A DNA stretch of 57,506 bases from UBA2862 sp045658005 (GTDB lineage: Bacteria > Bacillota > Clostridia > Christensenellales > Aristaeellaceae). A model generated the notes under the pieces. That model had not been told where the DNA came from and searched no databases. It was given only the letters and a program-made list of their open reading frames with translations. Shown in pieces: positions 49,400-57,506 of the stretch. Location: assembly GCA_045658005.1 (NCBI GenBank), contig JAZOUD010000127.1, positions 1 through 57,506 of the forward strand, given 5' to 3'. The position numbers and the translations under genes were made by a program. Within the stretch, counting starts at the first letter, position 1. Every line of letters starts with the position of its first letter.

Positions 49400-50785
49400 C
49401 TAAAACCTGAAATACAGAAACGGATTGTAGCTGCCGTGCACCAGGTACGCGGTGCAGGCGATCAGCAGCCCGGCGAACAGCACCACCGCCAGCAGGGGCA
49501 GCTTGCCGGTCAGCCTGAGCTGCCACTGCCTGAGATTCGGTCCGCAGCACAGCGCCGCGAAGGCCAGCAGCAATCCGTTGCTGCGCAGGGCGTACAGGAA
49601 GGCGCGATCCGCAAAGCCCTGCGCGCCGACGCCCACCAGGCAGCCCAGGTAGCGGCCCATGGCGGCGAAGTCGGTGTTGCTGAATATCACCCAGCCCACC
49701 GTCACCAGCAGCAGTGTTATCGCCCGGGCCGCCCCGGCAGGCAGCTTCGACAGCGCGCCGCCGGTCAGGTACTTTTCCAGGATCAGCAGCAGCGCGTAGT
49801 ACAGCCCCCACAGCACGAAGTTCCAGCTGGCCCCGTGCCAAAGGCCGGTGAGCAGCCATACCACCAGCAAATTCAGGATGTGCCGCCCAACACCCACGCG
49901 ATTGCCGCCCAGGGGGATGTAGACGTAATCCCTGAACCAGCTGGAGAGGGAGATGTGCCAGCGCCGCCAGAACTCGGTGACGCTGCGGGAGCGGTAGGGA
50001 TAGTCGAAGTTCTCCGCAAAGGTGAAGCCCAGCATCCGCCCCATGCCAATGGCCATGTCGGAATAGCCGCTGAAATCGAAGTAGATCTGCAGCGCGTAGG
50101 CCGCCGCGCCCAGCCAGGCCGACAGCACCGACAGCTTTGGCGAAGCGCGCATGGCGTCCGCCAGCAGGCCCAGGTTGTTGGCCAGCAGCACCTTTTTCGA
50201 CAGGCCGAGGATCACCCGCTCCAGCCCCTGGCCCACCTGGGCCAGCGTCGCGCCGCGCTTGCGCAGCTGGGCTTCGATGTCGGTATATTTCACGATGGGG
50301 CCGGCCACCAGCTGGGGGAACATGGTGATGTAGGTGGCGAAATCCACGAGGCTCCCCTGGGGCTTCGTCGTGCCCCGATACACGTCGATGACATAGGAGA
50401 GAGCCTGGAAGGTGTAGAAGGATATGCCGATGGGCAGCGGCAGCTGGTAGTCGGGCAGGCACAGCCCCAGCGCGCCGTTCAGGGTCTGGACCAGGAAGCC
50501 ATAGTATTTAAAGAACCCCAGCACGGCCAGGTTCACCGCCACCGCGCCGGTCAGTATGGCCCTTTTTTGGGAGGGCCGCGCTGCCGCGCCCAGCTGGAGC
50601 CCGGTCAGGTAGTTCCAGGCCACGCTGAACAACATCAGTCCCACGTACACCGGCTCGCCCCAGGCGTAGAACCAGATGCTGGCCGCCAGGAGCACGCCGT
50701 TGCGAAGGCGCCGGGGCGCGAACCGATGCGCCAGCATCACCATGGGCAGGAATATGTACAGGAAGTGCAGGCTGCTGAATACCAT
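49400..50785 (-). CDS. MBOAT-family O-acyltransferase (AlgI/DltB-like)
   Basis: 461 residues with about 10-12 helices. MVFSSLHFLYIFLPMVMLAHRF is the usual N-terminus. RSRSVTEFWRRWHISLSSWFRDYVYIPLGG is the core MBOAT region, and LLTGLWHGASWNFVLWGLYY contains the conserved catalytic histidine. It carries acyl groups across the membrane for O-acylation of surface polymers. RBS is AGGAGGGCGG. Genes before it (DUF4358, SGNH) and after it (DHHW) match known acylation clusters of Firmicutes. Confidence 0.95.
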   Translation of the reverse strand: MVFSSLHFLYIFLPMVMLAHRFAPRRLRNGVLLAASIWFYAWGEPVYVGLMLFSVAWNYLTGLQLGAAARPSQKRAILTGAVAVNLAVLGFFKYYGFLVQTLNGALGLCLPDYQLPLPIGISFYTFQALSYVIDVYRGTTKPQGSLVDFATYITMFPQLVAGPIVKYTDIEAQLRKRGATLAQVGQGLERVILGLSKKVLLANNLGLLADAMRASPKLSVLSAWLGAAAYALQIYFDFSGYSDMAIGMGRMLGFTFAENFDYPYRSRSVTEFWRRWHISLSSWFRDYVYIPLGGNRVGVGRHILNLLVVWLLTGLWHGASWNFVLWGLYYALLLILEKYLTGGALSKLPAGAARAITLLLVTVGWVIFSNTDFAAMGRYLGCLVGVGAQGFADRAFLYALRSNGLLLAFAALCCGPNLRQWQLRLTGKLPLLAVVLFAGLLIACTAYLVHGSYNPFLYFRF

Positions 50786-50800
50786 GTGCCGTCCGCCCTC

Positions 50801-51391
50801 CTATCGTATGCAGGCGAGGAACGCGTCCTCCCATTGGTCCGCATGCTCGCCCACGGCGTAAAAGAGGTAATTGCCCCGCCGCAGCAGGGTCGCCCCCGCC
50901 AGCAGGTCCTTCTGGTTCACGCCGTAGCTTCGAAACACCGCCAGCTGGGCCTCCAGCCGCTTCTGCACCGCCGCCTCCAGGCCGTCCAGCGTGGCCTCGT
51001 CGGCCTTGGCGATCATCAGCTCGGACACGTCCATGATCTCGTCGGAGCCCACCATCAACCAGCCCTCGCAGCCCGCGGGGGTGGCGTCCATGCGCTCCTG
51101 GAAGCCGTTCTCGTCCAGCGTCTTCAGCTCGGCGACGCCGGGGGCCGCGGCGATGGCGCTGCGTATGACGGAGAAGTCCACGTCCCGGGCGGCGTTCGCG
51201 CCGACCACCAGCACGGTGTAGACCGCCAGCGCCGCCAGCAGCCCCCACTTGAGGATGGCATAGCGACGCTCGAGTGCGGCATGATGAACGCCGCCCCGCC
51301 CCTGGGGTGTTGCTCGCCGGGTCGCGGGCCTCGCCGCGCTCTGTGCCGTGTTGTGGGCCACGGGCCTCGCGTTCGTCCTGCGCTCAGTCAT
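50801..51391 (-). CDS. DUF4358 domain protein, membrane-anchored
   Basis: 196 residues. A basic, disordered N-terminus (about 1-46) precedes one membrane helix (ILKWGLLAALAVYTVLVVGA). The extracytoplasmic domain has DVSELMIAKADEATLDGLEAAVQKRLEAQLAVFRSYG followed by AGATLLRRGNYLFYAVGE, which fits the DUF4358 family usually found beside MBOAT genes. Function unknown. The ATG at 51391 overlaps the end of the SGNH gene by 8 bases. Confidence 0.8.
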   Translation of the reverse strand: MTERRTNARPVAHNTAQSAARPATRRATPQGRGGVHHAALERRYAILKWGLLAALAVYTVLVVGANAARDVDFSVIRSAIAAAPGVAELKTLDENGFQERMDATPAGCEGWLMVGSDEIMDVSELMIAKADEATLDGLEAAVQKRLEAQLAVFRSYGVNQKDLLAGATLLRRGNYLFYAVGEHADQWEDAFLACIR

Positions 51392-52322
51392 GGTTCAGCC
51401 CCGCCAGGTCCGCAAGATAGGTCAGCCACATCGGATAATATTCCTCCCTGGGATGCCGCCCGTCCACGTTGTACCACTCGGGATGGGCCTCGAGTATGAA
51501 GCTGGAGTCGATGAAGTAGGCCCCCGCCTCGGGGCAGGCCTTCTCCATCTCCCGGTTGTAGAGGTCGAGGTAGCCGTACTTGGGCTCCTCGGCCAGGCGC
51601 TCGGGCGTCACCGGCAGGGCGGCGCAGACGTAGATCACCGCCTCGGGCAGGCTGGCCTGTAGCCGCCGGATCACGTTGGTATAGCGGCCGACGTACCGGT
51701 CCACCCGGTCCTCGAACACGCCCACGTCGTTCATGCCGAAACACAGGAAGATCACCGAAGGGGCTGCGGCCTCCACCTCGTCCAGCAGCGGCAGCTCCAC
51801 CGAGATGTGAATGCCGCCCTCGGCGAACACCGGCGCGTCCAGGAAGTGGAACAGGCGCACCTGGCGGATGATGGAATCGCCCACGATGGCGGCGTTTTCA
51901 AACCACCTGGTGATGTCCGCCTCGCTCCAGTCGGCGTCGGTCATGGCCAGTATCTTCTGCTTCTCGGCCTCCAGGTCGTCCACCAGCAGGCCGTTTTTCG
52001 CCTTTAGTTCTTCCTTGCGCTGGCGCTTCAGCTCGGCGTTCAGGTCCACCGGCGTCTGCTGGGCCAGCTGATTGAGCTTTGCCCGGCTGGCGGCGATCTC
52101 GGCGTCCGCGCCCTGGGTGCCCGTATGAGCGCGAATGCCGCCGGACAGGTACATCAGAACCGAAGCGACGGTAAATGCCATAAGCACAAGGCCCATGTGG
52201 CCCCTGCCGCGTCGCCTGGACCTGGCGGGAGTATTCGACTTTTTGACGGTGCTTTTCTTCACACTCGGCCTGATTCCGTCAGTGCGCCCTGTCCCTGTCG
52301 CGGCCTTCGCATCCGAACCCAT
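51384..52322 (-). CDS. Membrane-anchored SGNH/GDSL hydrolase
   Basis: 312 residues. A basic N-terminus (to 42), one helix (about 43-60) and a coiled region (72-125) precede the SGNH domain: block I IVGDSII (S150), block III FLCFGMNDVG, and block V DGRHPREEYYP with the catalytic Asp/His. It probably removes or transfers acyl groups on the polymer served by the cluster. The start at 52322 was chosen for AAGGGAGG upstream; a start at 52376 would add 18 residues without a clear site. First gene of the minus-strand cluster. Confidence 0.88.
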   Translation of the reverse strand: MGSDAKAATGTGRTDGIRPSVKKSTVKKSNTPARSRRRGRGHMGLVLMAFTVASVLMYLSGGIRAHTGTQGADAEIAASRAKLNQLAQQTPVDLNAELKRQRKEELKAKNGLLVDDLEAEKQKILAMTDADWSEADITRWFENAAIVGDSIIRQVRLFHFLDAPVFAEGGIHISVELPLLDEVEAAAPSVIFLCFGMNDVGVFEDRVDRYVGRYTNVIRRLQASLPEAVIYVCAALPVTPERLAEEPKYGYLDLYNREMEKACPEAGAYFIDSSFILEAHPEWYNVDGRHPREEYYPMWLTYLADLAGLNHD

Positions 52323-52434
52323 TCGCGCCCGCCTCCCTTCGGTGGTAATGTACACGCTGGGTATTGTATCAGACAAATGATAAATCTACAAGAGGGGGAT
52401 AAACACATAAGTCATGTCATTTTGAAAAAGGCTC

Positions 52435-52463
52435 TTGTTCACCTGCCCCACCCATGATATAAT
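52435..52463 (+). promoter_or_regulatory. Promoter of the S10 peptidase gene
   Basis: Perfect TATAAT (52458-52463) with extended TGA (52455-52457), 17-bp spacer and a weak -35 TTGTTC (52435-52440). Confidence 0.7.
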
Positions 52464-52512
52464 ATATATAGGAAGTGTATGATTCTTCCGAACAACGAAA
52501 GGAGATGCTCAG

Positions 52513-54060
52513 ATGAAAAAGCTGTTGTCACTGATACTCACGCTGTGCATGCTGGCGACTCTGACAGGAGCGCTGGCGGAAGAAGTGTCTGAGGAGGCTG
52601 TGCCTGTGGAAGCCACGCCTGCGGAGGCCGCGCCGGAGGCGGCTGTCGGGGTTGCAGCCGAAGCGGGCGAGGAGCCGCTGTCCGTCACTCACCATACCGC
52701 TGAGGTCGCCGGGAAGACGCTGAGCTACACCGCCACCGCCGGCAGGCTGCCGGTGGAGCTGCAGGGCAATCCATGCCAGATGTTCTTTACCGCCTATACG
52801 CTGGACGGCGTGGAAAACGCCAGTGCGCGCCCCGTCACCTTCGTCTTCAACGGCGGTCCCGGCGCCGGCTCCCTTTGGCTGCACATGGGCATGCTGGCCC
52901 CCCGCAGGCTGGACGTGGACGAAGACGGACAGCCGAACAGCCTGCCGGTCGGGGTCGTCGACAATCCCTGCTCCATACTGGACATGACGGACCTGGTGTT
53001 CATCGATCCGGTGGGCACCGGCTATTCACGGGTGGCGGAGGGCGTCGATCCCACGTCCTTCTACAGCTACAGCGGCGATATCATCTCCGTGTGTGAGTTC
53101 ATACGGCTCTACACCACCCGCAACGGGCGCTGGGGTTCCCCGAAGTATGTCGCGGGCGAATCCTATGGCACCGTCCGCGCCGTGGGCGTGGCAGACTACC
53201 TGTCCCAGCGCTACGGCCTGGGGCTGAACGGCGTGATGCTGATCTCCAGCATCAACGACATGGGCGCGTCGATGGAAATGTCGGGAAACGATTTCAGTTA
53301 CGCGCTCTACCTGCCCACCTACGCGGCCATCGCCTGGTACCACGGTGTACTGGATGAGAAATACCAGTCCATGACGCTGGAAGACTACATCGCCGAGGTG
53401 CGCGACTTCGCCGGGAGCGAATTCCAGGCCGCGCTGTTCAAGGGCGCGCGGCTGACCGACGGCGAGCGGGACGCCATCGCCCAAAAGGTCGCCGCCTATA
53501 TCGGCTTTAAGGTGGAGGATGTGATCCAGGCCAATCTCAGGATCTACATCGATGATTTCTGCACCGGGCTTCTGAAGGACAGGAAGCTGATGGTGGGGCG
53601 CATCGACGCGCGCTATACCGGCCCCCTCACGGCAGGCAGTATCGGCGGTGGTACAGCCGACCCCTCCATGAGCGCCATGAGCGACGTCTTCAACGCCGCG
53701 CTCAACCGGTACATGAGCGAAGAGCTGGATTACCATACCGACCTGACCTATGAATACCTGAGCAGCGAGGTCAACAGTTACTGGAGCTACAATCTCGACA
53801 ACCAGGTGCTCGACCAGAAGGAGATCATTTACAACATCATGTCCCGGAACAAGTTCCTGAAGCTCTGGGTGCTCTGCGGCTATTACGACCTGGCAACCCC
53901 GTTTTATCCCGCCGAGTGGGTATATGACCATGTGTTCCTGAACCCGGAGGATCGGGAGAGGCTCTCCTTCACCTACTACCCCTGCGGCCACATGATCTAC
54001 ATGCATCACCCCTCCCTGGAGCAGTTCAGGAAGGACGCGGAGGCGTGGTATAAAGAGTGA
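52513..54060 (+). CDS. Exported serine carboxypeptidase-like protein (peptidase family S10)
   Basis: 515 residues. A signal peptide (1-22, ending GALA-EE) is followed by an Ala/Glu/Pro-rich linker to about 55 and the S10 catalytic domain. VTFVFNGGPGAGSLWLHMG gives the oxyanion region, GESYG the nucleophile S217, CGYYDLATPF the aspartate, and YYPCGHMIYMH the histidine. All three catalytic residues are present. S10 enzymes cut C-terminal residues from peptides, usually at acidic pH. No lipobox or anchor, so it is probably released. RBS is GAAAGGAGATGCTCAG. Confidence 0.93.
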   Translation: MKKLLSLILTLCMLATLTGALAEEVSEEAVPVEATPAEAAPEAAVGVAAEAGEEPLSVTHHTAEVAGKTLSYTATAGRLPVELQGNPCQMFFTAYTLDGVENASARPVTFVFNGGPGAGSLWLHMGMLAPRRLDVDEDGQPNSLPVGVVDNPCSILDMTDLVFIDPVGTGYSRVAEGVDPTSFYSYSGDIISVCEFIRLYTTRNGRWGSPKYVAGESYGTVRAVGVADYLSQRYGLGLNGVMLISSINDMGASMEMSGNDFSYALYLPTYAAIAWYHGVLDEKYQSMTLEDYIAEVRDFAGSEFQAALFKGARLTDGERDAIAQKVAAYIGFKVEDVIQANLRIYIDDFCTGLLKDRKLMVGRIDARYTGPLTAGSIGGGTADPSMSAMSDVFNAALNRYMSEELDYHTDLTYEYLSSEVNSYWSYNLDNQVLDQKEIIYNIMSRNKFLKLWVLCGYYDLATPFYPAEWVYDHVFLNPEDRERLSFTYYPCGHMIYMHHPSLEQFRKDAEAWYKE

Positions 54061-54063
54061 GAC

Positions 54064-54100
54064 AACTTCTGATTTGTCGTCCCACGACAAATCAGAAGTT
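54064..54100. repeat. TTCTGATTTGT-family palindrome after the S10 peptidase stop
   Basis: AACTTCTGATTTGTCG (54064-54079), loop TCCCA, perfect complement (54085-54100): a 16-bp stem starting 4 bases past the stop codon. Same family as 7159-7195. Confidence 0.88.
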
Positions 54101-54132
54101 CCCCCCTTACCAAAGTTCAAGCGAGGTACTGC

Positions 54133-55584
54133 ATGAAAAACGTGGTCAGGCAGGTGGCACTGCTGGGGTTGGCACTGCTGCTGGTGTGCGTGCTGGGGCG
54201 GCTGGTGCTGCGCAACACCTATGTGGACCGCATCCCGGTAACCCGGAAGCAGGACACGGGCAGCGGCGAGATGCGCCTCGTGTCGGGCAGCGGGCAGCAG
54301 GATGTGGTGGACCCTGGCGCGCCACAGCCGTCCGAAGATGGCGTACAGGTGGCGCTGAAGGCGACACAGCCCGGCGAGGCCTGGTACGAGGTGCGCGACG
54401 CGAACGGCGAAAGGCTTTCCACGCAGCACTACCGGGTGGGCCGCTTCCTGACGGTATACGACTACGATACCGGCGGCTTCACCGGCGACGCGCTGGTGAT
54501 GGTCGCGCTGACGGCGTTTTGGCTGGGCACGGCCTTCATCATGCTCCGCGCCTTCCACAGGACGAGGGGCACGGCTTTTTACGCCTACGACACCATCTAC
54601 TATGTGGGGTTCGGCCTGTTCACGCTGGTGACCGGGGCCGTGATGCTGAACCTGACCCTGCGCCGCCTGATTCAGCCCAGGGAATTCACGATGCTGGACG
54701 TCTATTCGGCGCTGTCCGGGGCGGGGTTCAACTTCATGATGGTGACCCTGCCGGCGCTGGCGGTGTTCGCCGTGGCGATGATCGTGAGCAACATCGCGCT
54801 GCTGTTTCACGAGCAGGCGCGGTTGAAAAACCTGCTGGGGCTGCTGGTGGGCCTGACCCTGCTGGCGGGCGAGGCCCTGGCCATTTACCTGCAGAGCCGA
54901 AACCTGTTCCGCTCTCCCCGGGCCTTCCGGGCGCAGATCGTGGCACAGGACGTGTATTGCACGGTGTTCGCCTACTTCGAGTGCATGCTGATCGGCGCGG
55001 CCGCTTGCGGCCTGCTGGCGGCGAAGCATGTGCCCTCCCCGGACCGGGATTTCATCATCATACTGGGCTGCGGCTTCCGAAAGGACGGTTCGCTGTCGCC
55101 ACTGCTGCGTGGCCGGGTGGATCGGGCGCTGGATTTCTGGCGCGACCAGCAGTCCCAATGCGGCAGGACGGCGGTGCTGGTGCCATCCGGCGGCCAGGGC
55201 TCAGACGAAACCATGCCCGAGGCCGAGGCCATGCGCCGCTATCTGGTGGAGCAGGGGGTGCCCGGGGATAAGATACTGCCCGAGGACCGATCGACCAATA
55301 CCTTCCAGAATTTGGCCTATTCCAAGGCGCTGACCGACGCCAGCCACCCCGGTGGCAAGGTGGCCTTCGCCACCACCAACTACCACGTGTTCAGAAGCGG
55401 GGTCTGGGCGCGGCTGGCGGGGCTGGAGGCCGAGGGCATGGGCGCCCGCACCATCTGGTGGTACTGGCCCAACGCCTTCATGCGCGAGTGCGCCGGGCTG
55501 CTGGCGCGGCGATGGCGGCAGGAGCTGGTGATGGTCGCGGCCATGGCGCTGTTCTTCGGCGTGCTCTCCATCGCGGTGACCTGA
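54133..55584 (+). CDS. Membrane protein with C-terminal YdcF/SanA-like (DUF218) domain
   Basis: 483 residues. TM1 is at about 8-24, followed by an extracytoplasmic segment (to about 110) and five or so helices (about 115-300). A DUF218 domain starts at FIIILGCGFRKDGSLSPLLRGRVDRAL, with VPSGGQGSDETMPEAEAM and EDRSTNTFQNLAYSK as conserved motifs. Relatives (ElyC, SanA, YdcF) affect envelope polymer synthesis; their reaction is unknown. The N-terminal membrane part is longer than in YdcF. RBS is GAGGTACTGC. Confidence 0.88.
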   Translation: MKNVVRQVALLGLALLLVCVLGRLVLRNTYVDRIPVTRKQDTGSGEMRLVSGSGQQDVVDPGAPQPSEDGVQVALKATQPGEAWYEVRDANGERLSTQHYRVGRFLTVYDYDTGGFTGDALVMVALTAFWLGTAFIMLRAFHRTRGTAFYAYDTIYYVGFGLFTLVTGAVMLNLTLRRLIQPREFTMLDVYSALSGAGFNFMMVTLPALAVFAVAMIVSNIALLFHEQARLKNLLGLLVGLTLLAGEALAIYLQSRNLFRSPRAFRAQIVAQDVYCTVFAYFECMLIGAAACGLLAAKHVPSPDRDFIIILGCGFRKDGSLSPLLRGRVDRALDFWRDQQSQCGRTAVLVPSGGQGSDETMPEAEAMRRYLVEQGVPGDKILPEDRSTNTFQNLAYSKALTDASHPGGKVAFATTNYHVFRSGVWARLAGLEAEGMGARTIWWYWPNAFMRECAGLLARRWRQELVMVAAMALFFGVLSIAVT

Positions 55585-55611
55585 CAGAAGCTTGAAGGAG
55601 AAGACAGGCTT

Positions 55612-56100
55612 ATGAATCAAACACTGATTGCCCGGGAGCTTTACGAAGCCATCATTCACTTTGATCGGTCGGAGGCTGCCCGTGACTACTATTACAAAGT
55701 GATGGACACCCCCGTGGAGCGGGGCGACCGCAAGGGCACGGTGCGGGATCAGGTGCTGCGCGCCTATGCCATGCTGTTTTGCGAGGACCTGGCGCCGGGT
55801 CAGCCCGCGGGGCCGGAGGAGGTGGAGGCCACCGCCGACCGGCTGTATACAGGGGGCATGGGCTTCGATCGGAAGCACTGGTACCGGATGCGCCACCACT
55901 TCCCGGTGATCGACGAAGACAACTACGACCGCTTCGCTGCGTTGGTGATCTCGGACCTGAAGGCGGGCCCGCTTCACGACGCGGCCCTCAATGGTGGCGA
56001 CATGCTGCTGGTGGGCGAGGCAGACCCGCTGCACATGACCCGCGAGCAGCGCGCCAGCCAGCGCCTGCGGCCGGTGGAGATCGGAGGGGAAGACCAATGA
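55612..56100 (+). CDS. Hypothetical protein
   Basis: 162 residues, soluble, no signal peptide, acidic. It looks mainly alpha-helical (MNQTLIARELYEAIIHFDRSEAARDYYYKVM; DNYDRFAALVISDLKAGPL). I do not recognise a family. It overlaps the regulator downstream by 4 bases (ATGA), so the two are translated together, which suggests a shared job. RBS is AAGGAG. Confidence 0.75.
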   Translation: MNQTLIARELYEAIIHFDRSEAARDYYYKVMDTPVERGDRKGTVRDQVLRAYAMLFCEDLAPGQPAGPEEVEATADRLYTGGMGFDRKHWYRMRHHFPVIDEDNYDRFAALVISDLKAGPLHDAALNGGDMLLVGEADPLHMTREQRASQRLRPVEIGGEDQ

Positions 56101-56897
56101 CATTCATGCTGGTTTCCGATGACCCCCGGATCCTTGAGGACGCGGCGGCGCTGCTCAATGAGCTGCAGCCCGGGGCCGAGGTGCTCAGCTTCACGGAGAG
56201 TCCGGCGGCATTGGCCGAGGCCAGGGAACGGCCCGTGGACGTGGCGCTGCTGTCGGCGAACATGCCCGAGTTGGACGGGCTCGACCTGGGGCAGTACCTG
56301 AAGGACCTGCACCCGGCGGTGAACCTGCTGTTCATGGATCCGGACGACGCCCAGGCGCTGGACGCCCTGTCGCTCCACGCCAGCGGATGCCTGCTTCTGC
56401 CGGTGAGCAAATATGCCCTGTCCGCCGAGCTGGAGGACCTGCGCTACCCCGTCAGCGGCGGTCCGGGGCATCGGGTGTTCGCCCAGACCTTCGGCAATTT
56501 CGAGCTGTTCGTGGACGGCGAGCCGGTGGCCTTCAAATACAGTCGCACCAAGGAGGTCGTGGCGCTGCTGGTGAACAACCGGGGGGCACAGACCACCAAC
56601 GGCGAAATCATCGCCGCGCTGTGGGAGGACGACGGCGACCCGGAGAAGAAGGCCTCGTACCTGCGCAACCTGCGCCAGGATCTGCAAAACACATTTGCCC
56701 GCCTGAAGCTGACCGACCTGCTGCTCAAGCAGAGGGGCAGCATGGCCATCGCCGCTGACCGCATCGATTGCGACCTGTACGACTGGATCGCAAAGAAGGA
56801 CAAATCCCGTTACCGCTACATGGGAGACTATATGAACCAGTACAGCTGGGCCGAGACGATGCATGCGGAGCTGGATGAGATGAGCGATGCATTGTGA
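56097..56897 (+). CDS. Pseudo-receiver transcriptional regulator with SARP-type winged-helix domain
   Basis: 266 residues. A receiver-like domain (about 1-118) keeps the acidic pair D8-D9 but has S53 where the phospho-acceptor aspartate belongs (DVALLSANMPELDG). The conserved Thr and Lys positions are also changed (LLFMDPDD; GCLLLPVS). A C-terminal winged-helix region of the OmpR/SARP kind follows (FGNFELFVDGEPVAFKYSRTKEVVALLVNN, GEIIAALWEDDGDPEKKASYLRNLRQDL). It probably binds DNA without phosphorylation, or senses something else. No histidine kinase is adjacent. The ATG at 56097 overlaps the preceding stop, with GGAGGGGAAGACC upstream. Confidence 0.88.
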   Translation: MTFMLVSDDPRILEDAAALLNELQPGAEVLSFTESPAALAEARERPVDVALLSANMPELDGLDLGQYLKDLHPAVNLLFMDPDDAQALDALSLHASGCLLLPVSKYALSAELEDLRYPVSGGPGHRVFAQTFGNFELFVDGEPVAFKYSRTKEVVALLVNNRGAQTTNGEIIAALWEDDGDPEKKASYLRNLRQDLQNTFARLKLTDLLLKQRGSMAIAADRIDCDLYDWIAKKDKSRYRYMGDYMNQYSWAETMHAELDEMSDAL

Positions 56898-56963
56898 TCT
56901 ATGGATCCAATGCAGCCTTTTCTGTGATACGCGACAAGTGAAACGCTGAAAGGAGAATGCGAC

Positions 56964-57491
56964 ATGGAATTTGTCGACCTGATTCAATCGCGCCGGAGCG
57001 TGAGGGGGTACAGTGCCGCCATACCCCACGATGACCTCGTGGCCCTGTTGACCCGGGCGCAGCAGGCGCCCTCCTGGAAGAACCTGCAGGCCTCGCGTTG
57101 CTACGCGGTGGAGAGCCCCGAGGCGCTGGCGACGCTGCGGGCGCAGGGGCTGCCAGCCTTCAACCAGAACAGCTCCGCCGGAGCCGCCCTGGTGGTGACC
57201 ACCTACGTCAGGGACCTGGTGGGCTTCACCCAGGGCCAGCCGGACAACGAGGTGGGCAACGGCTGGGGCGCCTACGACTTGGGCCTGCACGACGCCTACC
57301 TGGTGCTGGCGGCCGCCGACATGGGCTATGACACGCTGATCATGGGGCTGCGCGACGCCGAAGCCATACGCAGGCTGCTGGACATCCCGGAGAACGAGGC
57401 GATCATGTCGGTCATCGCCGTGGGCAAGCGGGAAAAGGCCCCCGCGCCGCGCCCGCGCAAGCCGCTTAACGAGGTGACACGGTTCATATAA
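56964..57491 (+). CDS. Nitroreductase-family flavoprotein
   Basis: 175 residues. The N-terminal MEFVDLIQSRRSVRGYS and QQAPSWKNLQASRCYAV bind FMN in this family. GLHDAYLVLAAADMGYDTLIMGLRD is the typical middle part, and the end is IAVGKREKAPAPRPRKPLNEV. Such enzymes reduce nitro groups, quinones or related acceptors with NAD(P)H; substrate unknown. RBS is GAAAGGAGAATGCGAC. It is complete and ends 15 bases before the window edge. Confidence 0.93.
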   Translation: MEFVDLIQSRRSVRGYSAAIPHDDLVALLTRAQQAPSWKNLQASRCYAVESPEALATLRAQGLPAFNQNSSAGAALVVTTYVRDLVGFTQGQPDNEVGNGWGAYDLGLHDAYLVLAAADMGYDTLIMGLRDAEAIRRLLDIPENEAIMSVIAVGKREKAPAPRPRKPLNEVTRFI

Positions 57492-57506
57492 ATTGCATAT
57501 ACAAAG

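Noticed and set aside
1..57506. CRISPR arrays, rRNA, tRNA, insertion sequences, prophage genes
   Set aside because: I looked for regularly spaced repeats, conserved RNA sequences and transposase or integrase motifs and saw none.

Overview
This 57.5-kb window looks like chromosome from a GC-rich member of the Clostridia (Firmicutes). The evidence is two T-box leaders, a SCIFF ranthipeptide operon, HemZ, long-form HPF, a bifunctional RelA/SpoT and the gene order secD-secF-recJ-rel-dtd-MBL-hemZ. The family inside Clostridia cannot be fixed from the sequence alone. GC appears high by eye over most of the window, except in one large cell-surface gene (11009-15490) and the AT-rich spacer beside it. 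I found no rRNA, tRNA, CRISPR array, prophage or transposase.

Layout. 1-246: end of an MBOAT acyltransferase. 307-3970: T-box-controlled metG, then tatD and msrC. 4063-6983: an exported-propeller diguanylate cyclase. 6988-10827 (mostly minus): repeats, a GH27 alpha-galactosidase-like gene, and T-box-controlled thrS encoding a short, TGS-less enzyme. 11009-15490 (minus): a 1493-residue secreted protein with six Ig-like repeats. 15922-21700: a five-gene oligopeptide-type ABC transporter. 21748-37292: a long plus-strand housekeeping run (secD, secF with acidic insertions, recJ, rel, dtd, MBL hydrolase, hemZ, three cyclophilins in a row, topB, a small secreted protein, hpf). 37321-41535 (minus): a propeller/solute-binding fusion, a tyrosine-rich secreted protein and a YnbB-type PLP enzyme. 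41633-44629: SCIFF precursor, its radical SAM maturase and a translationally coupled PLP decarboxylase-family gene. 44671-46387: a phosphodiester glycosidase and two small paralogous membrane proteins. 46504-48089: an NSS transporter. 52322-48145 (minus): a surface-polymer O-acylation cluster (SGNH, DUF4358, MBOAT, DHHW). 52435-57491: an exported S10 peptidase, a YdcF-like membrane protein, an unknown protein, a pseudo-receiver transcription factor and a nitroreductase.

The most distinctive non-coding feature is a set of short repeats at gene ends. One family is a palindrome with core TTCTGATTTGT that contains or directly follows stop codons (alpha-galactosidase, topB, S10 peptidase, perhaps dtd), plus one expanded copy upstream of the NSS transporter. 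Another family is arrays of the heptamer ATGAGGA at the ends of thrS and rel and in the metG leader. A third is a 170-bp element with TTAGGGG-type arms.

The strongest candidates for new biology are the seven-cysteine SCIFF operon with its coupled decarboxylase, the stop-codon palindromes, the SecF acidic insertions, the tyrosine/arginine-rich secreted protein, the propeller/solute-binding fusion, and the receiver-like regulator that lacks its phospho-acceptor. All family calls come from reading translated sequence by eye; no database search was run.
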